DNA of 64,000 nt from CAVSCD01 sp963726335 (GTDB lineage: Bacteria > Acidobacteriota > Aminicenantia > Aminicenantales > UBA8522), in the NCBI GenBank assembly GCA_963726335.1, contig CAVSCD010000004.1, positions 695,104 through 759,103 on the forward strand, given 5' to 3'. Of this stretch, positions 37,572 to 46,011 are shown in pieces. The notes under the pieces were generated by a model. It was given only the letters and a program-made list of their open reading frames with translations. It was not told where the DNA came from and did not search any database. The stretch's first letter is position 1. Each line of letters begins with the position of its first letter. Both the position numbers and the translations under genes were made by a program.

Positions 37572-38702
37572 CTAATGGATCACATTCTTGAGTTTGTCGA
37601 CCAGGCCGCGGTCGGGCTTTTCCAAGTCCTCCCCCCGGAGCTCGGCCAGCCGCTGAAGCAGGGACTTCTCCTCCTTGTTCAGATTTTCGGGCGTTTTGAC
37701 CACAACCCTGATAAAAAAGTCGCCCTTGCGGTGGCTGTGCAGGTCTTTGATCCCGCGGCCCTTCTGCCTGAAGACTTCGCCAGTCTGGGTGCCGGCCGGG
37801 ACCTTGACCCGTTCCGTCGTTCCGCCAAGGCCGGGCACTTCGATCGTCGCCCCCAGAGCAGCCTGAGGGAACGAGATCGGCACCTCGCACAGCAGATTGC
37901 CGTCCTGCCGCTCGAAGAAGGGATGCTTGGCCGCCCTGATGACAACGTACAGGTCGCCCCTCGGTCCTTGGGCTTCGCCGGGCTCGCCTTCACCCTCGAG
38001 CCGGAGCCGTGAGCCTTCGTCGACTCCCTCGGGAACCCGGATTTTCAGGTTCCGCTTCGCCTTGACCCGTCCCGCCCCCCGGCATTCCTTGCATGGGGAA
38101 GGGATGATCTGTCCGCCGCCCCGGCATTGGGGACACGTGCGGGCGACCGAGAAAAAGCCCTGTTGAAACCGCACCTGCCCCCGGCCCTGACAGGCCGGGC
38201 AGGTCGTCCTCTGCGTCCCCGGCTGGGCGCCCGACCCGCCGCAGCTGGGACACGACTCGGCGCGGGTCAAGCTGATCTCCTTCTCGGCGCCGGCCGCCGC
38301 CTCCTCGAGCGAGATCTCGAGCTCGAGGGCCAGATCGCGGCCGCGTTCCGGACGCCCGCGCTGACGCCGGTCCCGTCCGCCGAAGAGGTCGCCGAACCCG
38401 AAAAAGCTCCCCAGGATATCCTCGAAATCCTCAAAAACGGAGGCATTGAACCCGGAGAACCCGCTGAAGCCTTCGCCGCGCAGACCATCGTGCCCGAACC
38501 GGTCGTAAGTCGCCCGCTTGTCGGCGTCCCCCAGCACGCTGTAAGCCTCCGCGGCTTCCTTGAAATTGTCCTCGGCTTCCTTGCTGCCGGGATTGCGGTC
38601 GGGGTGGTGCTTGAGCGCCTGCTGACGGTAGCTCAGCTTAACCTCTTCCTGGGAGGCGGTCCGGGAGATACCCAGGACTTCGTAATAGTCGCGCTTCGTC
38701 AT
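37572..38702 (-). CDS. dnaJ: Molecular chaperone DnaJ
   Basis: The 376-residue type A J-protein is complete: J domain (about 1-70) with HPD in LKHHPDRN, a Gly/Phe-rich linker (GFSGFSGFN, FFGFGDLFGG), four zinc motifs (CPSCGGSG, CPACQGRG, CPQCRGGG, CKECRGAG) and the C-terminal substrate-binding barrels. It stimulates DnaK ATP hydrolysis and delivers substrates. Its ATG overlaps the dnaK stop (ATGA), so it is coupled to an unusually short DnaK. Confidence 0.97.
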   Translation of the reverse strand: MTKRDYYEVLGISRTASQEEVKLSYRQQALKHHPDRNPGSKEAEDNFKEAAEAYSVLGDADKRATYDRFGHDGLRGEGFSGFSGFNASVFEDFEDILGSFFGFGDLFGGRDRRQRGRPERGRDLALELEISLEEAAAGAEKEISLTRAESCPSCGGSGAQPGTQRTTCPACQGRGQVRFQQGFFSVARTCPQCRGGGQIIPSPCKECRGAGRVKAKRNLKIRVPEGVDEGSRLRLEGEGEPGEAQGPRGDLYVVIRAAKHPFFERQDGNLLCEVPISFPQAALGATIEVPGLGGTTERVKVPAGTQTGEVFRQKGRGIKDLHSHRKGDFFIRVVVKTPENLNKEEKSLLQRLAELRGEDLEKPDRGLVDKLKNVIH

Positions 38703-40279
38703 TTGGGCGTCTGGACCGACTCCGGGCGGGCCTCCGATCTCTTGATGATGTCGTCGATCTCGCCCTTGGTCAGCCCGGAAGAAGCGCGGATCTGGACTTC
38801 CCGGTTCATCCCCGTGGTGGCGTCCTGGGCCGAAACCTTGAGGATGCCGTCGGCGTCGATCTCGAACATCACGTCGATCTGCGGAACTCCCGCCGGGGCC
38901 GGCTGGATGCCGACGAGGTCGAACCGGGAGAGCGATTTGTTCCGGGAAGCGACCGGATCCTCCCCTTGAAGGACGTGGACGATGACGCGAACCTGGTTAT
39001 TCTCGACCGTGGTGAAGGGCATGGTCTTACGGGTCGGGATGGTCGTGTTGCGTTCGATGATCTCCTGGAAAGTATCGTTCTCGGTCTCGATGCCGAGGGA
39101 GTGCGAGGTGACGTCGAGCAGCACGGCCAGGTCCCGCTTCTCCCCTTTCACGATGGCCGACTGAATGGCCGCGCCCAAGGCGACAATCTCGTCGGGATTG
39201 ATATCCTCTCGCGGTTTCGAATTGAAGAACTCGCCGATCGTCTGGCGAATAAGAGGCATGCGGGTCTGGCCGCCGACCAGGATGATCTCCTGGATGTCCC
39301 CGGGTTCGAGCCGGGCGTCGGACAGGGCGCGCTCGATCAGGGGTACAGTCTGCTTCACGAGGTCCTGGGTCAGCTCCTCGAGCCGGCGGCGGCTGAGCTT
39401 GACGTTGATGTGCTTGGAGCCCTCGGGGGTGGAGGAGATAAAAGGCAGGTTGATATCGCTCTCGAGCGCGAAGGAAAGCTCCCGTTTCGCCCTCTCGGCG
39501 GCTTCCTTGATTCTCTGCAGGGCCAGTTTGTCCTCCAAAAGGTCGATCTGATGGTCTTTCTTGAACCCGTCGACGACCCAGTCGACGATCCGGTTGTCGA
39601 AATCCTCGCCGCCCAGGTAGGAGTCGCCGCTCGTGGCCAACACCTGGAAGACCGAGTTATGGATCTCGAGCACGGTGATGTCGAAAGTCCCGCCTCCCAT
39701 ATCGAATACGGCCACCTTGGCGTTGCTCCCGGCGTCCACTCCGTAGGCCAGGCTCGCCGCCGTCGGTTCGTTGATCATCCTCAGGACGTCCAGCCCGGCG
39801 ATGGTGGCCGCGTCTTTGGTGGCCTGCCTCTGGTGGTCGTTGAAATGGGCGGGGACCGTGATCACCGCTTCGGTGACGGGCGCACCGAAATACGACTCGG
39901 CGCACTTCTTGAGGTAGGCCAGGATGATGCCCGAGATCTCCTGGGGGGTGATCGGCCGGGAATCGATCATGACGACCACGTCTCCGTTGGCCGCTTCGCC
40001 CAGGCTGTAAGGCATCCTTTTGCGCGCCTCGACGACCTCCGCCGAATCGAACTTCCGGCCGATCAGCCGCTTGACCGCGAAGACGGTCTTCTCGGGATTC
40101 GTGATCGCCTGGCGGAGGGCAAGGTTCCCGACAAGCTGCTCTCCGCTCGACGTGAAGCTGACGACGGAAGCCGTCGTCGGCTGGCCGTCCAGGTTGGGAA
40201 TGACCGCCGGCCGGTCCCCCTCCAGGAAGGCCACGCAGGAGAACGTCGTGCCGAGGTCGATGCCGATCACCGGGCTCAC
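38699..40279 (-). CDS. dnaK: DnaK-family Hsp70, lacking most of the alpha-helical lid
   Basis: The GTG start overlaps the grpE stop. At 526 residues it is about 100 short of standard DnaK (about 605-640). The ATPase domain is complete (GIDLGTTFSC, INEPTAASLAYG, FDMGGGTFD) and so is the beta-sandwich substrate domain (HSLGIETENDTF to DATTGMNREVQI). After SSGLTKGEIDDII the protein ends within about 20 residues, so the lid helices are gone. The dnaJ start overlaps the stop codon, so this is not a frameshift. It may bind substrates with faster exchange, or be a specialised paralogue. Confidence 0.92.
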   Translation of the reverse strand: MSPVIGIDLGTTFSCVAFLEGDRPAVIPNLDGQPTTASVVSFTSSGEQLVGNLALRQAITNPEKTVFAVKRLIGRKFDSAEVVEARKRMPYSLGEAANGDVVVMIDSRPITPQEISGIILAYLKKCAESYFGAPVTEAVITVPAHFNDHQRQATKDAATIAGLDVLRMINEPTAASLAYGVDAGSNAKVAVFDMGGGTFDITVLEIHNSVFQVLATSGDSYLGGEDFDNRIVDWVVDGFKKDHQIDLLEDKLALQRIKEAAERAKRELSFALESDINLPFISSTPEGSKHINVKLSRRRLEELTQDLVKQTVPLIERALSDARLEPGDIQEIILVGGQTRMPLIRQTIGEFFNSKPREDINPDEIVALGAAIQSAIVKGEKRDLAVLLDVTSHSLGIETENDTFQEIIERNTTIPTRKTMPFTTVENNQVRVIVHVLQGEDPVASRNKSLSRFDLVGIQPAPAGVPQIDVMFEIDADGILKVSAQDATTGMNREVQIRASSGLTKGEIDDIIKRSEARPESVQTPK

Positions 40280-40962
40280 TCGGGCCCCCCTTTCTTGGGA
40301 ACGAGGACTTTCACGAGCGCCGGCCTGAGCAGACGGTCGTTGAGGAGATAGCCGCGCTGAAGCTCTTCGGCGACTTCGGGCTCGGCGACGGCCTCGGATT
40401 CCTCTGTCAGGACGGCCTGCTGGACGGCGGGATCGAAGCTTTTATCCTTGGGTTCGACTGGGCGCACTCCCCGTTTGTTCAGCAGGTCCAGATACTGACG
40501 GTGGATCATCGCCACGCCCTCGAAGAAGCTCCGGCCCTCGGCGCCGTCGCGGTTTTCGAGCGCCCTCTCGAAATTGTCGAGAACGCCCAGGAGCTCCTTA
40601 AGAAAATCGCTCAGGGCGTACTGGATATAGTCCTGTCGGTCGCGGTCGAACCGCTTGCGCAGGTTCTCCATTTCGGCCAGCGTCCTGAGGTACTTATCCC
40701 GGAGATCGTCCCGCTCGGCTTTAACCGTCTTGAGCTCGGCCTCCCTCTGCTTCAACCTGGCCTTCAGCCGCCTGTCGGCCGCGCCGTGGGGCTTGGCGGC
40801 CGGCTCCCCGGCGGGAGACTCCTCCTGCTCCACATGGATGTACTCGACTTCGTCGGCCGGCTCTTCCAGCCCTCCGGGATCCTTGGGCTCAAGAGGCTCG
40901 CCAAGGCCGGACTCCTCCGGACTCCGCTTCTTCGTTCCGGAGGCTTCGTCGTCTGTCGTCAT
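40276..40962 (-). CDS. grpE: GrpE nucleotide-exchange factor
   Basis: Start at 40962 has GAGAGG 6 nt upstream. The 228-residue protein has an acidic, poorly conserved N-terminus (about 1-70), a long coiled coil (about 75-130, with LRDKYLRTLAEMENLRKRFDRDR, the GrpE signature) and the C-terminal beta-wing ending GYLLNDRLLRPALVKV. It releases ADP from DnaK. It lies 10 bp after hrcA and overlaps dnaK by 4 bp. Confidence 0.95.
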   Translation of the reverse strand: MTTDDEASGTKKRSPEESGLGEPLEPKDPGGLEEPADEVEYIHVEQEESPAGEPAAKPHGAADRRLKARLKQREAELKTVKAERDDLRDKYLRTLAEMENLRKRFDRDRQDYIQYALSDFLKELLGVLDNFERALENRDGAEGRSFFEGVAMIHRQYLDLLNKRGVRPVEPKDKSFDPAVQQAVLTEESEAVAEPEVAEELQRGYLLNDRLLRPALVKVLVPKKGGPE

Positions 40963-40972
40963 CTGCAACCTC

Positions 40973-42025
40973 TCAGAAGGCCTCGCTGATCGTCTGGCTG
41001 AGGCGTTTGGCCACCTGGTCGACAAGAGGGATGATCCTCCTGTAAGGGATCCGCTTGGGCCCGATGATGCCCAGCGTACCGAGCACTTGGTTGTTGTAGC
41101 CGTAATGAGACAGCACCAGAGCGCAATCCGCGGCGTCCGGAAGGTTCGTCTCGGCGCCGATCAGGACCTTGACCCGGTCGAGGCTGATGAAGTCGGAGAG
41201 CAGCTTGGCGAGCTTGATCTTCTCCTCGAAATTCTCGAAAAGGGCCTTCAGCTTGTCCATGTCGAAAAGCTCCGGCTTGTCGAGGAGACGGGCCGTCCCT
41301 TGGAGGAAGAGCTGGCCCTCCCTCTCCTCCTGGATCATATAGTCGCGCAGCATCGAGGTCAGCTTTTCCATCTCGTTTTCGTAGCTCTGCCGGTGCCTCG
41401 GCAGGTCCTGGACCAGGACATCCCGGACCAGGCTCAGGCTCTGCCCGCGGTAGCGCTGGTTGATGAATTGAGACGCGCGATCGAGCTCCATCTGGGTGAA
41501 GTGGTGGCGGGAGTCGACGATCTCCGTGAGGACCAGGTTGAAGGTTGTCATCAGGATGATCATCACGCGCTCTTCCGAGATCTTGATCAGCCGGACATGG
41601 TTGAAGTTGACCCGGGAGATCCGCGGCGAGATGACGAACCCCAGGTTGTCCGATCGCTCCGCGAGGAGATGGGAAACCCGGTTGAGAAATGTCCCGAGGT
41701 CGCCCTTCCTGAGGCCGAACTCCGGCGAGTTGAACATCGAGGGGCCGCTCGAATAAATCGTCTCGTCGAGGAGGCTGTTGACGTAGAACCTCAAGCCGAT
41801 GTCGGTGGGCACGCGCCCCGCCGAAGCGTGGGGCTGGGCCAGGTAGCCCATCTCTTCGAGCTTGGCCATGATGTTCCGGACCGTGGCCGGCGAATCGGAG
41901 ACAACCTTTTTCTGGACGACGAACCCGGAGCTGACCGGAGCGCCGAGCTTGAGGTATTGCTCGACGATCGTGTTCAGAACGGCCCTGTCTTTCTCGCGAA
42001 GGACGGGGTTTGCGGGCTTGGGCAT
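40973..42025 (-). CDS. hrcA: Heat-inducible transcription repressor HrcA
   Basis: The ATG at 42025 gives 350 residues; the earlier in-frame codon lies upstream of the promoter. The winged helix-turn-helix (about 1-85) includes SPATVRNIMAKLEEMGYLAQPHASAGRVPTD, the HrcA signature, followed by a GAF-like domain and IGPKRIPYRRIIPLV at the end. HrcA normally binds CIRCE (TTAGCACTC-N9-GAGTGCTAA), but none is visible near this promoter. The predicted leader is only about 4 nt. It heads the operon hrcA-grpE-dnaK-dnaJ-rsmE-kinase. Confidence 0.95.
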   Translation of the reverse strand: MPKPANPVLREKDRAVLNTIVEQYLKLGAPVSSGFVVQKKVVSDSPATVRNIMAKLEEMGYLAQPHASAGRVPTDIGLRFYVNSLLDETIYSSGPSMFNSPEFGLRKGDLGTFLNRVSHLLAERSDNLGFVISPRISRVNFNHVRLIKISEERVMIILMTTFNLVLTEIVDSRHHFTQMELDRASQFINQRYRGQSLSLVRDVLVQDLPRHRQSYENEMEKLTSMLRDYMIQEEREGQLFLQGTARLLDKPELFDMDKLKALFENFEEKIKLAKLLSDFISLDRVKVLIGAETNLPDAADCALVLSHYGYNNQVLGTLGIIGPKRIPYRRIIPLVDQVAKRLSQTISEAF

Positions 42026-42035
42026 GATAAAAATT

Positions 42036-42064
42036 TTTATAGCATTAAAGGGGGAAAATTGCAA
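42036..42064 (-). promoter_or_regulatory. hrcA operon promoter
   Basis: Minus strand: TTGCAA (42059-42064), 17 bp, TATAAA (42036-42041), then 10 nt to the ATG. An ATAAAAATTTTTAT palindrome (42027-42040) covers the likely transcription start. The -35 box overlaps the first bases of the 27-bp inverted-repeat arm. Confidence 0.55.
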
Positions 42065-42214
42065 TCCGAGGCCGGGCCGGGGTAGGCTCGAAGGCCCGCG
42101 AATTTCCCCCGCGCGGAAATTCGCTTAGTCCTCGGCTCGCTCTCCTCTTCGAGGACCGTGCCCGCTCGCCTCCGGATGACCTTCTTCGCCTACCCCGGCC
42201 CGGCCTCGGATTGC
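42061..42214. repeat. 154-bp element with 27-bp perfect terminal inverted repeats and internal hairpins
   Basis: Arms 42061-42087 and 42188-42214 are perfect reverse complements (27 bp, rich in CCGG; starting GCAATCCGAGG). Inside are two further stems: GCGAATTTCC (42098-42107) with 42115-42124, 7-nt loop; and GTCCTCG (42128-42134) with 42150-42156. As RNA or extruded DNA it would be a long stem crowned by two hairpins. No transposase or ORF is inside. It might be a MITE-like or REP-type element, or a structured RNA. Confidence 0.7.
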
Positions 42215-42388
42215 GGGGGCAACGAGGGCAAAAACCGGAGGGTCCCCGTCGCTTCGGACGGGCGGGGACCAGCGCCGTGCCACCCTTATTGATCACGGCA
42301 CCGTCACGGAACTGGAGAAGCTCGCTCGCCTCCGGATGACCTTCTTCTCCTACCCCGGCCCGGCCTCGGATTGCGGGGGCAACGAGGG
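42163..42388. repeat. 66-bp direct repeat, period 160 bp, with a hairpin between copies
   Basis: Bases 42163-42228 recur at 42323-42388 with one difference (G42188 versus T42348). Each copy contains the right arm of the inverted-repeat element. Between them, GGTCCCCG and CGGGGACC close a hairpin at 42241-42270. The second copy ends 4 bp before the MEMO-gene stop codon. With the element before it, it fills the 367-bp gap between hrcA and the MEMO gene. Confidence 0.7.
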
Positions 42389-42392
42389 AAAA

Positions 42393-43199
42393 CTAGAGGA
42401 TGCGGAGGCCGGCGTAGCCCACGACCCGGTCGTAGTCTCCGGACGCGTCGCCGGAGGTCTGGTAAAGGACGAGCTCGGCTTTTCGGGCCCCCAGCATTCT
42501 CGCGGCCAGGAGGACCGCCGTCGTCGGTTGGAAGCCGCACATGCTGATATTCTTTTCCCGGACGACGTCGAAGAGCCCCCGGGCGTCGAGCGCCAGCATC
42601 CTGTCGATCGCCAGTTGATCGAGCGTCCTGGCCGTTTCCTGGCTGACATAATGACTCATGTCCGTGCTCGAAACCAGGAGCACTTCCCTCTCGGATTGCC
42701 CGATGGCATCCGCCAAGGCGGCGGCCAGACTCTCCAGGTCGTCGTAGTCGGCGGCCGGAGAAATGCACACAGGCACAATGGAAAATTCTTTTTTCAGGCA
42801 CTGGAGAAAAGGCAGCTGGACCTCGAGGGAATGCTCGGCGGCGTGGCCGTCGGCGTCTTCCTGGACGAGCGGTGACCGCTCCCGGATGGCCCCGGCCAGC
42901 TCCGCGTCGACCGGGACTTCCCCGAGCGGCGTACGCCAAGTCCCACTCGACATGATCCCGAAAACGCTCCGGATTCCCTGGTGGCTCGGGCCCAGGATGA
43001 CAACGCAATCGGGGATATTCACCGAGGAAAAGACCGCGCCGGCGACCCGCCCGGAATAGACGAAACCCGCGTGCGGCGAAACAACCGCCAGGGCCTTCAT
43101 CTTTTTGGCTTCGGGCTCGATCAGGCCCCGGACCATGGCTCTGAGCTCATCGGCCGTCTTGGGATAGAAATAACCCGCCACCGCGGGCCTTCTGACCAT
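42393..43199 (-). CDS. MEMO1-family protein (AmmeMemoRadiSam system protein B-like)
   Basis: The 268-residue protein follows AGGAGG and has the MEMO order: RRPAVAGYFYP, SPHAGFVYSG, ILGPSHQG, EHSLEVQLPFLQ and SSTDMSHY, whose His and Asp residues form a metal site related to class III extradiol dioxygenases. Standalone MEMO proteins have no settled function; some bind copper or iron. No AMMECR1 or radical SAM partner is present, so system membership is not supported here. It lies 27 bp after the saccharopine dehydrogenase gene and is probably co-transcribed with the lysine-degradation pair. Confidence 0.85.
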   Translation of the reverse strand: MVRRPAVAGYFYPKTADELRAMVRGLIEPEAKKMKALAVVSPHAGFVYSGRVAGAVFSSVNIPDCVVILGPSHQGIRSVFGIMSSGTWRTPLGEVPVDAELAGAIRERSPLVQEDADGHAAEHSLEVQLPFLQCLKKEFSIVPVCISPAADYDDLESLAAALADAIGQSEREVLLVSSTDMSHYVSQETARTLDQLAIDRMLALDARGLFDVVREKNISMCGFQPTTAVLLAARMLGARKAELVLYQTSGDASGDYDRVVGYAGLRIL

Positions 43200-43226
43200 C
43201 GGAGCCTCCTTTAGAAACGCTGAGGA

Positions 43227-44546
43227 TTAGAGCGCCAGGCGCTTCTCGGTGAAGGCGATCCCGAGATTCTTGAGCTCCGCCAGGATCGGCTTGTAGATGT
43301 CGGGCAGCACGGGAATATGGACACCCTTCGCCTGGATCTTACCCTCGAGGATCATCCGGGTGCCGATGGCCGCGGGCAGTCCGACCGTCCTGGCCATCGA
43401 GGAATCCCCGTTGGGGATGCCGTAATCCACGAGCGTCGAGATGATCTTTTCCTTACGGTTCCCCGGGTAGGCGGCGACGAATTCGTGCTGGAGAATGATC
43501 ATGTCCCGTTCCCCCGGGGCCATGGACAGCTTGTCGATCATCCGGACGCCCAGGATATCGAGGGCGGAGCCTTTCCCGATGGGCAGGGCCTCCTCGCTGA
43601 ACAGGCCCAGCCACTCGAGCCGGCGGAAAATCGCCAGTCCCGGATGGAGCCCCAAGCGCTCGGAGATGACTTTTCGCAGGTCCTTGCCCCGTGTCCCCAG
43701 GAGCTTCCTCATGAGGCCCGCGTAGGTCAATCCGGTCCAGTCCTTCTCGACCTGGTCCAGGGCGCCGAGCCTCACCAGCGTCCGGACCGTTTCGCACCAG
43801 CCGAGGTTCCTCAGGGTTCCCCGCAGCATCGTTTTCGCCTCGGGAACGCCGTAGAGCTTAGCGTACGGAACGGAGTTCCGGTTGGGATAGCCCTCGAACG
43901 TCCCCAGGCCTTCGATCGTCCTGAGCTCATAGCTCTCGAACAGCTTGTCCGCGGGAATGAGGACTTTCTTTCCGTCGAGCAGGTACTCGGCCGAGTTCTT
44001 GCCGGCCAGCAGGACCCCGATCGGGCTCCAGGAGAACTTGTACCCGAAGGGGTTGGTGTTGGCCTCCGGCGCGGGCAGGCCGCCGCAGAAGGAGACGAAG
44101 CTCCTGAGCTTGCCCCCCCCGTCGTGGATCTCATGGATGACGCGCATCGCCTCCATGTGGTCGATGCCCGGGTCGAGCCCCAGCTCGTTGAGGAAGATGA
44201 TCCCGGCTTTCTTGGCCTCGGCGTCGAGTTTTCTCATCGCCTCGCTGACGTAGGACGTGGTCACCATCGGTTTCTTATTGGCCAGGCAGAGCTGGGCGAC
44301 CTTGGGGTGGAAAGCGTAGGGGACCATGCTGATGGCGATGTCGGCCCCGGCCACCTCGCTGTTCAAGGCCTCGTCGCTCTTCAGGTTGAGCTCTTTGGCG
44401 ACGCCGCGGGGATGGCCCTCGATGAGCTTTTCGGCCTTGCTCACCGTCCGGCTGGCGACCTCGACCTGGAAGTCGGGCTGGTCAAGAAGATAGCGCACGA
44501 GGGGCCGGGCCACGAGGCCGGCGCCGAGGATCAGGACTTTTTTCAT
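43227..44546 (-). CDS. Saccharopine dehydrogenase (glutamate-forming type)
   Basis: The 439-residue protein has an N-terminal Rossmann fold (VLILGAGLVARPLVRYL) and segments typical of LYS9/AASS C-terminal enzymes: NELGLDPGIDHMEAM, SFCGGLPAPEANTNPFGYKFSWSP and RDMIILQHEF. That subgroup converts saccharopine to glutamate and aminoadipate semialdehyde with NAD. It follows the lysine-ketoglutarate reductase-like gene by 20 bp, so the two form the split equivalent of eukaryotic bifunctional AASS. Role in lysine catabolism is inferred from pairing. Confidence 0.9.
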   Translation of the reverse strand: MKKVLILGAGLVARPLVRYLLDQPDFQVEVASRTVSKAEKLIEGHPRGVAKELNLKSDEALNSEVAGADIAISMVPYAFHPKVAQLCLANKKPMVTTSYVSEAMRKLDAEAKKAGIIFLNELGLDPGIDHMEAMRVIHEIHDGGGKLRSFVSFCGGLPAPEANTNPFGYKFSWSPIGVLLAGKNSAEYLLDGKKVLIPADKLFESYELRTIEGLGTFEGYPNRNSVPYAKLYGVPEAKTMLRGTLRNLGWCETVRTLVRLGALDQVEKDWTGLTYAGLMRKLLGTRGKDLRKVISERLGLHPGLAIFRRLEWLGLFSEEALPIGKGSALDILGVRMIDKLSMAPGERDMIILQHEFVAAYPGNRKEKIISTLVDYGIPNGDSSMARTVGLPAAIGTRMILEGKIQAKGVHIPVLPDIYKPILAELKNLGIAFTEKRLAL

Positions 44547-44566
44547 CTGACGCTCTCCTTTTCGGT

Positions 44567-45886
44567 TCAGCGGATGAACTCCGCCATGTATTCATAAGCC
44601 GGAGTGAACTTGCCCCGATGCAGGATGACCGCCTTTTTCAGCGGCGGCGGCAGCTCGAGCCCGGCGAACTCCTCGGAGAAATCGGCCGCGGCGAGAGCCG
44701 GGATGAACGGCCGCAGAACCTCGCTGAAGAAGACCGACGACTCGAGCGGGATCTCCGCGGGCAGGTTTTCGACGGCCAGGACCGCCGGTCCCCTCCCCCG
44801 GAAGCCGTCCCTGGCCTCCTCGCTGTCGACATCGTAGGTGAAAAAAGGATCGCCCGGGCTCGTGCAGCGGAGTGTGCACTCGATGCCGCCCTGAATGTCG
44901 CAAGAAAAGTCGCCGATGACGCGGAGGCGCGGCGCGACGGGACCCGCCCAGAGTGTCCTTAAGAACTTCTTCGTCACGAACCGGGGGAAACGGGGCGACC
45001 AGAAGATCGCGTTGACCAGGACGGTCAGAAAAGGCAGGTGTTTTTCCAGCACGGGCCGATAGCCTTCAGGATGATCATAATACTCCTGAAGGACGAAGGA
45101 GCGGCCGCGCCCGACGGGCCTGACCATGTCCTCCTCGTGAAAGACGACCTTGTAGAGCTTCCGGCCGGAATAATCCTTTTGATCAAACAGGCGGCGGAGC
45201 CGGGCCGGCGCGATCTCTTCAAAGGGGAGCAGGTTGAAGATCTCCTGGGCTCCGAGCGAGACATGGCCATAGCCGGCGAACCCGAAGACAAGCGGCGCCA
45301 GCCCGTCAGGCAGCCCGCGCTCGCGGATCGTCCAGCCCAGCCGCTCGATCTCTTCCTTGGCCTCGACCAGGCTGGCATAGTCAAAGGTCCGGCGGACCCC
45401 GGAGAAGGGCGTCTTCACTCCCTCATGCCCCAGGCTTCTTCCCAATGCCCACAGGACGTCGATCAAGCCGGCCTGTCCGGCCTGACGCCCGAAGAACACA
45501 AGGCGGCGGCCGCGCTCGTCGACGATGCGCTCATAATCCAGAAGGGTTACCCGCCGCTCGATCATTTTCCTGAGCATGGGCATGTTCTGCGGCTGGCCCT
45601 TGATGGTGTGGGAAAAAAAGAGGTAGACCCGGTTCTCCAGGAAAAGGCCGGCGGGGATCTCCTTGACGGCCAGGATGACGGAGCAGGGCGAGAGGTCCTC
45701 GGCGATGACAGCCCCCTCGCGGCGATAATCGTCGTCCGCGAAAACCCGGTTGGGCGACGGCTGGACCCGGACCTCGACCGGCAGGCCGCGGACGAACTCG
45801 CGGACGTGGGCGGGGATGAGCGGCGCCCGTCGTTCCCAAGGGTTCTTATCTTCCCGGCGGATACCGATAATAGTACGGGCGGCCAT
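44567..45886 (-). CDS. Lysine-ketoglutarate reductase-like protein (AASS N-terminal half)
   Basis: Start at 45886 removes an unlikely 29-residue extension. In 439 residues the alanine dehydrogenase/PNT N-terminal domain is visible (GIRREDKNPWERRAPLIPAHV, LAVKEIPAG, FSHTIKGQPQNMPML), then a domain with GLIDVLWALG and GYGHVSLGAQEIF, as in the LKR half of AASS. It would condense lysine and 2-oxoglutarate to saccharopine. It leads the run with saccharopine dehydrogenase and MEMO. A GTCTTT/AAAGAC dyad lies between its promoter and start. Confidence 0.85.
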   Translation of the reverse strand: MAARTIIGIRREDKNPWERRAPLIPAHVREFVRGLPVEVRVQPSPNRVFADDDYRREGAVIAEDLSPCSVILAVKEIPAGLFLENRVYLFFSHTIKGQPQNMPMLRKMIERRVTLLDYERIVDERGRRLVFFGRQAGQAGLIDVLWALGRSLGHEGVKTPFSGVRRTFDYASLVEAKEEIERLGWTIRERGLPDGLAPLVFGFAGYGHVSLGAQEIFNLLPFEEIAPARLRRLFDQKDYSGRKLYKVVFHEEDMVRPVGRGRSFVLQEYYDHPEGYRPVLEKHLPFLTVLVNAIFWSPRFPRFVTKKFLRTLWAGPVAPRLRVIGDFSCDIQGGIECTLRCTSPGDPFFTYDVDSEEARDGFRGRGPAVLAVENLPAEIPLESSVFFSEVLRPFIPALAAADFSEEFAGLELPPPLKKAVILHRGKFTPAYEYMAEFIR

Positions 45887-45893
45887 GGTTTTG

Positions 45894-45940
45894 GTCTTTG
45901 GAAAGACAAAATTATGGCATAATAAAGGGGCCCGGGTCAA
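45894..45940 (-). promoter_or_regulatory. Promoter and possible operator of the lysine-degradation run
   Basis: Minus strand: TTGACC (45935-45940), 18 bp, CATAAT (45911-45916). A GTCTTT-N2-AAAGAC dyad (45894-45907) lies right at the expected transcription start, suited to repressor binding. The region is divergent with the cysS promoter. Confidence 0.5.
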
Positions 45941-45973
45941 TCGCCCTCCCCTGGCGGACAGGCCTGAGAACAT

Positions 45974-46002
45974 TTGACTCCCCCGGGCGTTATCCCTATA
46001 GT
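45974..46002 (+). promoter_or_regulatory. cysS promoter
   Basis: TTGACT (45974-45979), 17 bp, TATAGT (45997-46002), then 9 nt to the GTG at 46012. No Shine-Dalgarno; leaderless or nearly so. Confidence 0.55.
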
Positions 46003-46011
46003 ATTCGCGTC

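Noticed and set aside
37564..37890. N-terminal extension of the rsmE frame
   Set aside because: Lies within dnaJ in another frame; the TTG at 37563 has a ribosome-binding site and the conserved N-terminus.
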